Shown here: piece by piece, positions 1 through 7,217 of the stretch
Layout: every line of letters begins with the position of its first letter
Position numbering within the stretch: the first letter of the stretch is position 1
Virus record (IMG/VR): IMGVR_UViG_3300032462_000014
Coordinates: 1-46,422 of that record
Length of the DNA stretch: 46,422 nt
Reading direction: 5' to 3' (one strand)
DNA from: a virus
The notes under the pieces: generated by a model
Databases searched by the model: none
The model's input: the letters and a program-made list of their open reading frames with translations, nothing else
Told to the model about the DNA's origin: nothing
Translations under genes and position numbers: made by a program

Positions 1-69
1 GAAAATTTCAACATTACCTTTTCCTTTAAGGATCAAATTATATTGTTCTTGTAAAGTTTTTTGTTTCAT
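1..69 (-). CDS. Partial conserved phage protein, possible head core/scaffold (N-terminus only)
   Basis: The first 23 codons are visible; the gene runs off the left edge. It begins MKQKTLQEQYNLILKGKGN, a short helical segment followed by a KGKGN motif that I associate, from memory only, with small proteins beside the portal in marine T4-like phages. Its ATG overlaps the TGA of the upstream gene in an ATGA arrangement, so the two are probably translationally coupled. In T4 the genes after the portal encode prohead core and protease proteins. That position, not the sequence, is the reason for the guess. Confidence 0.55.
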   Translation of the reverse strand, partial: MKQKTLQEQYNLILKGKGNVEIF

Positions 70-929
70 AGGTTGTTTATTTTAAAAAGCTCTTCCATTA
101 AATTCTGATATTGTAGTAAATTAACTAAATGGTTATTAGTTATTTTCTCTTTAGAATTAACTTCTTGGAGAAGTTTTGATATTTCTTTTATTTTTATTTT
201 TAATGTTGGGTCTTTAACTTTAAATATTTCTTTTTTTAAGGAAGTTTTCAGTTCTAAAATCTCTTTATTATAAAAATCTTTAAGTTTAGAAGAATTATCT
301 ACAGATTCTATAAACTCCCTTAATATTTCTTTTTGTTTAGAGTTTAATGATGAATATTTAGTATTAAATTTCTCTAATAAAACATGGTATGTAAGAATTC
401 TTAAATCTTTATCATAGGTTCTAAACTCAGACATTACATCGGTTTTGATTTTCCCTTTATTTATTTCTTTGGTAGAAGTAAGATATTCTAGTACTAGTAT
501 TTTGTTATCTATTATCTGAGTGGGGAGAACTTTATTGGAGGTATTGTAGATTTCAAATAAAGTATAAAAGGAAGCTAGTTCCTTATAGTTAGAGATGTTA
601 GACTTAAATAATTCATCTACATCATAGATTTCCTTCAATTCCTTTATAAGGTTATATTTTTCTTTTCTTAACTTAGTTCTATTGAGACTTTTTGAAGCTT
701 TTAATATAGTATCTATTACCGTAGAAGCTTTACCTTCACTAAGGTTTTTATATTTAGATAGTATTTCATATAATTTATATTCCTTACCCAACTCTGTATT
801 AGAGAAGTATTTTTTTAATAGAGGAAGGGATTTTGATTTTACCCCTGAGATAGTATCTGATGTTATTTTTTTCGTTAATAACTCAAATAGAATTCCTGTA
901 TTTTTAAATTTAGAATGTTTTATATTCAT
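66..929 (-). CDS. Conserved phage protein downstream of portal, unknown function
   Basis: A 287-aa lysine-rich, largely helical protein with no signal peptide, membrane segment or catalytic motif that I recognise. The N-terminus contains KNTGILFELLTKKITSD and the middle NYKELASFYTLFEIYN, segments that look conserved in portal-adjacent proteins of marine T4-like phages. It lies between the portal gene and another short-headed gene, overlapping the latter by 4 nt. A late-type motif is found 12-22 nt upstream of its ATG. By synteny with T4 (gp20 followed by gp67, gp68, gp21, gp22) a role in prohead assembly is plausible, but the sequence does not show it. Confidence 0.75.
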   Translation of the reverse strand: MNIKHSKFKNTGILFELLTKKITSDTISGVKSKSLPLLKKYFSNTELGKEYKLYEILSKYKNLSEGKASTVIDTILKASKSLNRTKLRKEKYNLIKELKEIYDVDELFKSNISNYKELASFYTLFEIYNTSNKVLPTQIIDNKILVLEYLTSTKEINKGKIKTDVMSEFRTYDKDLRILTYHVLLEKFNTKYSSLNSKQKEILREFIESVDNSSKLKDFYNKEILELKTSLKKEIFKVKDPTLKIKIKEISKLLQEVNSKEKITNNHLVNLLQYQNLMEELFKINNL

Positions 930-940
930 TTCTATAGTTT

Positions 941-955
941 CTTATAAATATGTAA
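941..955 (-). promoter_or_regulatory. Late-promoter-type motif
   Basis: The coding strand reads ACATATTTATAAGAAA, a variant of the recurring ATATTTATAATAAA motif. It sits just upstream of the 287-aa gene and overlaps the 3' end of the portal gene. Confidence 0.45.
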
Positions 956-964
956 AAGAGGATG

Positions 965-2869
965 TTATTTAATATTAGATTCATCTAAAAGCGGAGACGT
1001 ATCTTCGGGAGATTCAACTAACAAACGAGTTTTTTCTTGAGGGATTAACTCTAAAGTATCCTTGTAAGATAAATAATGGGATGTTTGTGATTCTAAAGCT
1101 AATGGAGATCCACCTTTGGGTTTATATTTTAATGGTGATTTTTCATTATTATAATCATTTTTCATCCCTTTCGAACCTAATCTATCATTCCCAAAATTGT
1201 CGGCTTGAGTATTTCGTTTAGTTTCACTATTCTTAGGTCTACCTAAAGTTTCAGATTTGTTTTCATCATATCCCGGAGGAACGGATCCCGGAACCATTCT
1301 TCCTGGACCATACAGACTAGCCAGATCATGAGGAGTACCATAAGATTTTCCTGTTTCTAGGGGATCATTACCTTCAGATTCAATTTGAGCCAATCTAAAT
1401 TTACGATGTGAGTCCTGCATAATCAAATCTCTATATTCATCATATTGATCCTCACTCAAATGGAAAATATGTTCATAAATAAAGTCAGTAGGGAATAAGT
1501 TTTGTTCTATCATGCTAGCAGCTAACTCTACCTTAGATTTTAATAATTCTATTCTCTCTTGATCATATATTATTGATGGGGTAGTTAATGAAATTTCAAA
1601 GTTTCCTAAATTCTCATCTCTATATCCTTGCGTGTATAAATGAATAATAGCTATTTTATACAATTCAGAAATAGTTATTCTTTGGATCCTTTCTATTGTT
1701 CTAGCGAATCTAATATCTTGGGCTGCCAATGTAGCTTTACCATCAGTATTTTCATCATATCCCATGAAAGCTTTAGGTACTTTTAAAGCCGCGAATAATT
1801 TGTCTCTAAAATATTCTACGTCTACTATCCCATCCCATTGCATCCCTTGAGCCGTATCTATTTTTGTTGATGAGTCATTTCCCCTTACGGGGATGTAATA
1901 ATCTTCTAGTAGGTTTTGAAGATTGAATCTTAAATTATAATCTCCAGTTTCTGGATTTATATGGGGAGTTCGTTTCATAGTAGAAACTGTTTTTTCCATA
2001 AAAGCATCTACCTCATTTGGAGGGATTGATCCTACATTTAAATAAAATATTCTTTTTTCTGGTGCTCTTACTATCCTATGGATTAACATAGCATCCTCCA
2101 TTAGTGTATATTGTTTAAATAATTTTCTTGCAGGTTCTATATAAGAACGGCCATAAGGTAAATAATTAACATCCGCAAGTAGTCTAAAGTGAGCAATTTC
2201 GTAATTATCAAATAAATTGTCGGTTGAACCATTATCCTTTGAAGGTTTATAGTTATAGGAAGTATTGGGGCCTTCGGGACTATATCTAAATTGAATTTTG
2301 GTAGGGTTTTCTCTATCTCTTCCTTCTAATCTCTCTATATTAAATGCGGTATAAGGTATTACATTATATACTCCAAATTTTTCAGCAATTTCTAATTTTA
2401 GGAAAAAGTCTCCATATTTACACATATTTCTTATCCAAGGCCATAAATTGAATTCTATGTTTAAAACATCATAGAATAAATTATATAAGATTTTTTGAAT
2501 ATCTTCATCGGTAGATTTTATTTGTAGCACCTCCCCCATATCATTTTTTAAAGTAGATTCATCTGCTATAATATCTAAAGCAGAAGCTACTATTGCATCT
2601 GTATCCATAGAATCATAATCTGAATATAGTTGTGTTCTTATATTCTGGTGGTTTTGGTGGAGTTGATTTCCATATATTGAAGTACCATTTCCTGATGTAA
2701 ATACTTTGTTGAATCTATCGATTACAGTATTAGTAGCTACTTGGCCTGATTGTTGTATTTGGTTTATGTCAAATACTTTTAATTGATTTTCCCCATTATT
2801 TCTTATGATAACATCAGTAGAGAATAATCTTCTAAGTCTTGAGAATAAATCTTTTTTTATAGGATCCAT
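965..2869 (-). CDS. 20: Portal vertex protein (T4 gp20-like)
   Basis: A 634-aa protein that would form the dodecameric portal at the head vertex, the channel for DNA packaging and the attachment site for the neck. The diagnostic part is the gp20 core. A segment DAIVASALDIIADESTLKND (about residues 90-110) corresponds to the gp20 helix preceding the wing. It is followed by NLWPWIRNMCKYGDFFLKLE, PYTAFNIERLEGR and IHRIVRAPEKRIFYLNVG. The last 120 residues are polar and low-complexity (LGRPKNSETKRNTQADN), probably a flexible tail. T4 gp20 is about 520 aa, so this is somewhat longer. The terminase gene lies 28 nt upstream in the same operon, as expected for a packaging module. Confidence 0.95.
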   Translation of the reverse strand: MDPIKKDLFSRLRRLFSTDVIIRNNGENQLKVFDINQIQQSGQVATNTVIDRFNKVFTSGNGTSIYGNQLHQNHQNIRTQLYSDYDSMDTDAIVASALDIIADESTLKNDMGEVLQIKSTDEDIQKILYNLFYDVLNIEFNLWPWIRNMCKYGDFFLKLEIAEKFGVYNVIPYTAFNIERLEGRDRENPTKIQFRYSPEGPNTSYNYKPSKDNGSTDNLFDNYEIAHFRLLADVNYLPYGRSYIEPARKLFKQYTLMEDAMLIHRIVRAPEKRIFYLNVGSIPPNEVDAFMEKTVSTMKRTPHINPETGDYNLRFNLQNLLEDYYIPVRGNDSSTKIDTAQGMQWDGIVDVEYFRDKLFAALKVPKAFMGYDENTDGKATLAAQDIRFARTIERIQRITISELYKIAIIHLYTQGYRDENLGNFEISLTTPSIIYDQERIELLKSKVELAASMIEQNLFPTDFIYEHIFHLSEDQYDEYRDLIMQDSHRKFRLAQIESEGNDPLETGKSYGTPHDLASLYGPGRMVPGSVPPGYDENKSETLGRPKNSETKRNTQADNFGNDRLGSKGMKNDYNNEKSPLKYKPKGGSPLALESQTSHYLSYKDTLELIPQEKTRLLVESPEDTSPLLDESNIK

Positions 2870-2897
2870 TTTTAATTTTGATTTTAATTTTAGTTTT

Positions 2898-4475
2898 TTA
2901 TAACAACCATTTAAGGTCTATATTATGTTCACCTATCTGGGATTTATAGGGGTTTGGGGTATTGGAATTAATAAAACCTCCAGTATATGTGGTTTTATTG
3001 GTTCTAATAGAATTTAAAGTAGCCTTAGCCATATCTAACCCCTGTTGTTGAAATCTTAATGATGTATCTCTTAAAAACATACCTATAGCATAAGATATGA
3101 CCAAATCATCGTTGTTCCCCGTTCTAGCTTGAGGCTTCCCATTTTTCCATATAAATACTTTCATTTCACCTAATAATCTTCTAGACCTTATAATAGTGCC
3201 TCCATCTTTAACACATTCGACAAATTTACTTATACATAAAGGACGAGTTCTGGTGGACATTGTAAACCCAGGAACCATATCAGAACTAGAGTCATAGGAT
3301 CTTAAATAAGATTCAGATGTAAGTTTCTCTCCTTTAGGGGAATAGTATAAATTTTTATAATTTAACTCTAATACAGTTTCAATAGTAGCCCAACCTACAT
3401 TAGCATTTTCTATTACTAATAAAGCGTTATTATATTCAGTACCTAAAGAAGTTACAAAATGTCCTAACTCTTTAGGGGAAAGTCTTCCCCTATATTCGGC
3501 TACTTGGGTATTTGTCTCTATATCTATAACATGAGCTGCCGAATTATCCTTCCCATCTCCTCGGGCTACATCAACTAATATTATGTAGTCTTTAGAGTAA
3601 TCAGGATATTCCCATATCCACAAATCCTTAGTAGCCCCTCTATATTCTATGGGGTCTTTTATAGTTTCTTTTTCTATTATTTCAAGGAACTCCGCAATGA
3701 AAACCGTGTCTCCAGAGTTATTAAAGTCACAATCACATTCTTGGGCGGCGGTTTTTTCTCCTAACAGATCATCTTGTTCATCTCTCCAAGTTTGGTTTCT
3801 TTCAGGATGGACAAACCAAGGGAGTTTGATGGGTAAAAATTTACCTGTTCCCTTCTTTTGACCTTGTACAGCATCTTCCCACATATCGGAAAACCAATTT
3901 CCTATCCCATTTGGGGTTGATAAAACTATACATCCTCCCCCGGTAGCTAGAGTTTGTTGAGCCGACCCCCAAGTTTCTTCTATATTATCTATAAAAGCAG
4001 CCTCATCTATTACTAGTAGAGATACAGCTTCAGATCGGGCGGAATCGCTGTTTGATGATTTGGCTTGGATTTTGGATCCATTAGATAGTCTAAGGGATAA
4101 TTTATTGTTTTCTACAGAGTCTACTTTCAACCATGAAGGAAGGTTTTCCCACATAAATTGAACTTTAGTTACTAAGTTTTTTGCTGTTATTTGTGTAGTT
4201 GCTAGGGCCAGTATATTTTTATCTTTATGGAAAGTCATTAACCATAAACTATAACCTGATATTAGGGTGGAGATTCCTAATTGTCTTGATTTTAAAATAA
4301 AAACATAAGGGTTATCTTTTACTAAATTTAGAGCTTTTTCTTGGAATGGATATAAACCAAACTTAATACGACCCGCTTGAGGATGTTGAATATAGCAGTA
4401 TTTTTTCATGAAATGGGTCGGATCTTTCGCACATTTCAAATATTCCTCTCGTATGGCTCTCTTTATATCACTCAT
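2898..4475 (-). CDS. 17: Terminase large subunit (T4 gp17-like)
   Basis: A 525-aa DNA-packaging motor. The ATPase half has a gp17-type Walker A, SRQLGIST (residues 63-70), with Ile where T4 has Lys, and a Walker B LLVIDEAAF (D157, E158). Coupling segment LSTPNGIGNWF follows near 186-195. The RNase-H-like nuclease half starts at VDVARGDGKDNSA (D302 a probable metal ligand) and continues with LVIENANVGW. The length is slightly below the 610 aa of T4 gp17. It lies between a duplicated acidic/basic protein and the portal gene. The P-loop variant lacks the canonical GKT lysine, which in large terminases can be supplied by the conserved arginine/lysine earlier in the loop; this is a family-level inference. 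Confidence 0.95.
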   Translation of the reverse strand: MSDIKRAIREEYLKCAKDPTHFMKKYCYIQHPQAGRIKFGLYPFQEKALNLVKDNPYVFILKSRQLGISTLISGYSLWLMTFHKDKNILALATTQITAKNLVTKVQFMWENLPSWLKVDSVENNKLSLRLSNGSKIQAKSSNSDSARSEAVSLLVIDEAAFIDNIEETWGSAQQTLATGGGCIVLSTPNGIGNWFSDMWEDAVQGQKKGTGKFLPIKLPWFVHPERNQTWRDEQDDLLGEKTAAQECDCDFNNSGDTVFIAEFLEIIEKETIKDPIEYRGATKDLWIWEYPDYSKDYIILVDVARGDGKDNSAAHVIDIETNTQVAEYRGRLSPKELGHFVTSLGTEYNNALLVIENANVGWATIETVLELNYKNLYYSPKGEKLTSESYLRSYDSSSDMVPGFTMSTRTRPLCISKFVECVKDGGTIIRSRRLLGEMKVFIWKNGKPQARTGNNDDLVISYAIGMFLRDTSLRFQQQGLDMAKATLNSIRTNKTTYTGGFINSNTPNPYKSQIGEHNIDLKWLL

Positions 4476-4484
4476 AGAGGTTTT

Positions 4485-5402
4485 TTATAGAGAACCTTCT
4501 AACTTCTTCTTGGTTTTGGTTAGATCCTTTAGCTGGTTTAAGTATTTTTCTTTTTTATCCCCTTCAGAACTTTTATATAGTTTAGCTATTTTCTTCATTT
4601 TTTCTACCGCAGATTGGAGTTGTAAAGCGGTATTTGAAGTGGAATCCTTTTTGAAATCTTTCTTTGTTGGTTCTTTTTCGAATTCAGAAGAATCATCATC
4701 TTTATCTGCTTTATAATAGTTATCTTCTATTTCTTCACCCCCATCGTCTTGGTTTTTCTTTTTCCTACCTTCAAACCTCAAAGCTGTAGCTATTTTCCTC
4801 ATTTTTTCTACCGCAGATTGGAGTTGTAAAGCGGTATTTGAAGTGGAATCCTTTTTGAAATCTTTCTTTGTTGGTTTTTTTTCGAATTCAGAAGAATCAT
4901 CATCTTTATCTGCTTTATAATAGTTATCTTCTATTTCTTCACCCCCATCGTCTTGGTTTTTCTTTTTCCTACCTTCAAACCTCAAAGCTGTACCGGCACC
5001 GGCACCCATATCTTGGAGCAATTTAACAAGTTTGTCTAAGAAAGGTTTGGATTTTTTTCCTGCTCTTACTATAGCTTTTATTAATTCGTTCTCATCCGTT
5101 ATCTCTGGACCGTGTGTTTCTTCAATGTTTATATCTTTGGTAATTTTTGAAGTTTTTTCAAGTTCCTTATTTAATTCTTTTTGGTTTATTACTTCTTCTT
5201 TGGTAGCTTCTTCTAAATCATATTTACCTTCTCCAAATTTACCTTTTATCCTATTCATTATACCCTCTATAGCTGTAAAAGAATCATATGGGCTGTATCC
5301 ATTACGTATAGCTATTTTTTGGATAAATTTTATTACTATTTGTTCTAAAGAACCATTAATATTGGATTCTTTGATGGAAGATTTTTTGGAAAGATGTTTC
5401 AT
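4485..5402 (-). CDS. Structural-module protein with 68-aa tandem duplication, possible small terminase
   Basis: A 305-aa very charged protein immediately upstream of the large terminase gene. Residues 1-120 are helical (GSLEQIVIKFIQKIAIRNGY). The rest contains two nearly identical 68-aa units, each with RFEGRKKKNQDDGGEEIED, an acidic DKDDDSSEFEK run, a lysine patch and a helix LQLQSAVEKM. I see only two amino-acid differences (R/K and K/E). In T4 the gene before 17 is 16, the small terminase, but nothing here is recognisably gp16-like, so that role is only positional. The duplicated units alternate acidic and basic stretches and are probably disordered apart from the helix. Confidence 0.75.
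   Translation of the reverse strand: MKHLSKKSSIKESNINGSLEQIVIKFIQKIAIRNGYSPYDSFTAIEGIMNRIKGKFGEGKYDLEEATKEEVINQKELNKELEKTSKITKDINIEETHGPEITDENELIKAIVRAGKKSKPFLDKLVKLLQDMGAGAGTALRFEGRKKKNQDDGGEEIEDNYYKADKDDDSSEFEKKPTKKDFKKDSTSNTALQLQSAVEKMRKIATALRFEGRKKKNQDDGGEEIEDNYYKADKDDDSSEFEKEPTKKDFKKDSTSNTALQLQSAVEKMKKIAKLYKSSEGDKKEKYLNQLKDLTKTKKKLEGSL
4585..4992 (-). repeat. 204-bp in-frame tandem duplication
   Basis: Two head-to-tail copies, 4585-4788 and 4789-4992, in the gene before the terminase. By eye they differ at two positions (TTCTTC/TTCCTC and GGTTCT/GGTTTT). The period is a multiple of three, so the reading frame is kept. The near-identity implies a recent event. Confidence 0.92.
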
Positions 5403-5423
5403 AGTTTATTGTAAAAATTAAAG

Positions 5424-5439
5424 TTTATTATAAATATTA
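5424..5439 (-). promoter_or_regulatory. Late-promoter-type motif before terminase operon
   Basis: The coding strand reads TAATATTTATAATAAA, ending 22 nt before the ATG of the 305-aa gene that heads the terminase-portal operon. Confidence 0.55.
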
Positions 5440-5967
5440 CAGAGAGAGTGCATGTTTAATAGAAGATATTCTATCCTCCATACTTCCTTCTATCTTATAG
5501 AAGTTTTTGATTCGGTGTTTGTATATGTTGATTATCCTTTGGATGCTATGGTCTATTTCTTCCCTATATTCAGCATCAGTTTCCCTGACTCCATTATCTT
5601 CTATATTTACCCCTTCAGGTGAAACATAAAATATATAATCATATTCAGATATGAGATTTTTAGCCATTATACAAAAATCGTCCTTATCATTTGGAGGGAT
5701 TGATTTGGATAGAAGGGAAAATGCCATTACATCTATAATAGTTCTATCGGTAATTATGTTTTCTTCAAGAAGTTCCCTTGACCTTTCTGCGGCAAATATT
5801 ATTTGTCCTTTAAGGGTTGAGTCTGTATTTAAGGGTATTCCTAAATCCCTTAAATATTTAGATCTTTCTGTTGTGAATTTATAATGAGAAAATTCTGGGA
5901 GTGATTTTAATTCATTCACCAATGAAGTTTTCCCTACAGAAACTGTTCCACAAAATCCTATTTTCAT
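5437..5967 (-). CDS. P-loop NTPase/kinase, AAA_28 (NadR-like) family
   Basis: A 176-aa protein with an N-terminal P-loop GTVSVGKTS (residues 7-15), the signature of small nucleoside or nucleotide kinases of the AAA_28 group (kinase domain of NadR, Ttd14). A downstream segment, ERSRELLEENIITDRTIIDV, carries the DR pair usual in the Walker B/lid region. YIFYVSPEGVNIEDNGVRET resembles the family's substrate and lid loop. The substrate cannot be read from the sequence: ribosylnicotinamide, deoxynucleosides or a phage-specific target are all possible. It is followed after 3 nt by no overlap with the small gene upstream, and lies in the same strand run. Confidence 0.8.
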   Translation of the reverse strand: MKIGFCGTVSVGKTSLVNELKSLPEFSHYKFTTERSKYLRDLGIPLNTDSTLKGQIIFAAERSRELLEENIITDRTIIDVMAFSLLSKSIPPNDKDDFCIMAKNLISEYDYIFYVSPEGVNIEDNGVRETDAEYREEIDHSIQRIINIYKHRIKNFYKIEGSMEDRISSIKHALSL

Positions 5968-5970
5968 TAT

Positions 5971-6195
5971 TTATACATTTTGACAATAAATGATAAAGTC
6001 ATCTATTACTTCTTTACCATGAGAATTTAAACCTGTTTTATAGGATTCTAAGGTAAGTATAGAATTTTTAGACTCCAAAAGTAAAGGTTTAATATCTAAC
6101 AGAATAGATTCGTTTATGGATAATTGGTCTAAAGTATCCCCTGAATATGATATGCTATCATTTATATAATCTTCTATATGATCCGAGTATTTCAT
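5971..6195 (-). CDS. Small hypothetical protein
   Basis: A 74-aa acidic protein (starts MKYSDHIEDYIND, ends DDFIIYCQNV). No family recognised. The ATG lies 38 nt inside the end of the upstream DUF6884-like gene, and the stop is 3 nt before the ATG of the NTPase gene, so the three genes look like one transcription unit. The close packing is the main support that it is expressed. Confidence 0.6.
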   Translation of the reverse strand: MKYSDHIEDYINDSISYSGDTLDQLSINESILLDIKPLLLESKNSILTLESYKTGLNSHGKEVIDDFIIYCQNV

Positions 6196-6649
6196 TTAAT
6201 AAGGTAGTTAGTTTGATGAATGTTTCTTTTATTTGAGAATTAAGCCATTGGAGTCTTTCTCCCATCCTTTTCCCTTCCATAGGTTTCTCAATATTTTTTT
6301 CAGGGATGTATAAAGTTAGGGGTTTTATATATTCACTCCCCACAAGAAATATAAATTTATCTTTTTTTAAATCTATACCTTTTTTTATCATTTGGGATGC
6401 TACTTTTTTACCCCACTTCTCTTTTTCTTCTTTAGACATATCCTTTAAAGTAAGATCATAAGGGCCTAATTTCATATCATATGGAACCAAATGATGTTTA
6501 GCAGATAATATAAACTTTTTATTAGGTTTCAAAGACTCACCATAAGCCAAAGTTTTTTGAAACATTGGGGATGGGGAATATAAATCTACAGCTTTAGATA
6601 CTTTGTCTAGTTTAGATTTAGTACAACTTAATAATACAATTCGGGCCAT
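6158..6649 (-). CDS. DUF6884-like protein
   Basis: A 163-aa protein beginning ARIVLLSCTKSKLD, followed by LYSPSPMFQKTLAYGES, FILSAKHHLVPYD and FLVGSEYIKPL. The order CSKxK ... YxSxxF ... LSAKHxLxxxD is what I know from DUF6884, a family common in phages and mobile elements and distantly related to YaaA or TGT-linked proteins. No enzymatic activity is firmly known to me. It heads a small operon with a late-type motif immediately upstream. Confidence 0.65.
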   Translation of the reverse strand: MARIVLLSCTKSKLDKVSKAVDLYSPSPMFQKTLAYGESLKPNKKFILSAKHHLVPYDMKLGPYDLTLKDMSKEEKEKWGKKVASQMIKKGIDLKKDKFIFLVGSEYIKPLTLYIPEKNIEKPMEGKRMGERLQWLNSQIKETFIKLTTLLNEILGSYRRLYK

Positions 6650-6655
6650 ATGTTT

Positions 6656-6671
6656 TTATTATAAATATATT
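6656..6671 (-). promoter_or_regulatory. Late-promoter-type motif
   Basis: The coding strand reads ATATATTTATAATAAAAA, about 7 nt before the ATG of the DUF6884-like gene. Confidence 0.5.
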
Positions 6672-6873
6672 AAGATACTTTTTCAATCAAATTCATAAAA
6701 GTCTTCATAATTTGAACTTCATTTATGAATAACTCTACATTAATCCCTCTAACCCCAACACAAACTGTTGGGGTTTTGTTTGTAGTTAAATTTTTATTTA
6801 ATCCACTTAGAAAAACCCCATAAAAGGGTTCTTCCTTTATTGACCGTTTACCAGCTTGAATTATTTCTTCCAA
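6670..6873 (-). CDS. Short protein resembling the N-terminus of a DUF2201-type metallopeptidase, possibly truncated
   Basis: A 67-aa protein. The segment EEPFYGVFLSGLNK followed by PTVCVGVRGINVELFIN resembles the opening of phage/bacterial putative metallopeptidases (DUF2201 N-terminal type: PFxGxxLxxL ... PTxxVxxxxxxLxxN). Those proteins continue into an HExxH zinc site, but this one stops before it and no HExxH follows in the next gene. It could be a shortened, inactive remnant or an independent small protein. The coding region contains a perfect 10-bp inverted repeat (6751-6775). The assignment rests on a short stretch. Confidence 0.5.
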   Translation of the reverse strand: MEEIIQAGKRSIKEEPFYGVFLSGLNKNLTTNKTPTVCVGVRGINVELFINEVQIMKTFMNLIEKVS

Positions 6874-6884
6874 ACCATATAGAT

Positions 6885-7148
6885 TTAGTTTCTGGTATCA
6901 GACAACTTGCCTTTCATAGATGAATTTTTGTAGTAAGGCAAACCCTCTCTTTGAGATCTTGCTTCTTTCCATTCATCTTTAGTTTTTTGAAGGCCATAGA
7001 GATAATATTCAGCTTTCTTGCTGTTTCCTTCAGGGGTCAAAGCGGGGCCATCCCATCTGTGAAGTTTTCCATCCCAGATATAAGCTATAGTCCCATCTGC
7101 TTTTCTTAATTTCCTACTTTGAGGGAATGGTGTTCTTTCCTGTGTCAT
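6885..7148 (-). CDS. Hypothetical protein with HRWDGPA motif
   Basis: An 87-aa protein starting MTQERTPFPQSRK. The open frame extends 11 codons further upstream, but the -10 box of a promoter (7170-7177) overlaps that extension, so translation can only start at the ATG at 7148. The middle has WDGKLHRWDGPALTPEG and then YYLYGLQKTKDEW, the WDGxxHRxDGPA ... WxxxG pattern of short phage and bacterial proteins resembling toxin-antitoxin or MORN-like repeats. Function unknown. It has its own early-type promoter and lies in a cluster of small accessory genes, which suggests early expression. Confidence 0.75.
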   Translation of the reverse strand: MTQERTPFPQSRKLRKADGTIAYIWDGKLHRWDGPALTPEGNSKKAEYYLYGLQKTKDEWKEARSQREGLPYYKNSSMKGKLSDTRN

Positions 7149-7169
7149 ATATACATTTTTGATTATACA

Positions 7170-7201
7170 TAAATATAACATCCTTTCCCCGGGAGGCCAA
7201 A
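7170..7201 (-). promoter_or_regulatory. Early-type promoter P1 (TTTGG-19-TATATTTA)
   Basis: On the coding strand TTTGG (7201-7197) is followed by exactly 19 nt and TATATTTA (7177-7170). The flanks CTGTTTGGC and GGATGT just before the -10 box recur in the other copies. The layout matches the Bacteroidetes housekeeping promoter (TTTG, then TAnnTTTG). It serves the 87-aa gene. Confidence 0.75.
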
Positions 7202-7217
7202 CAGGGGGGGAAATTTG

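Noticed and set aside
682-972. Plus-strand open frame opposite the 287-aa gene
   Set aside because: Antisense shadow of a well-packed minus-strand gene; no independent signal. The same holds for the other plus-strand frames in the window.
7182-7217. GC-rich CCCCGGGAGG and following G-run as a terminator
   Set aside because: It belongs to the spacer and upstream flank of promoter P1; a hairpin with a T-run is not present.
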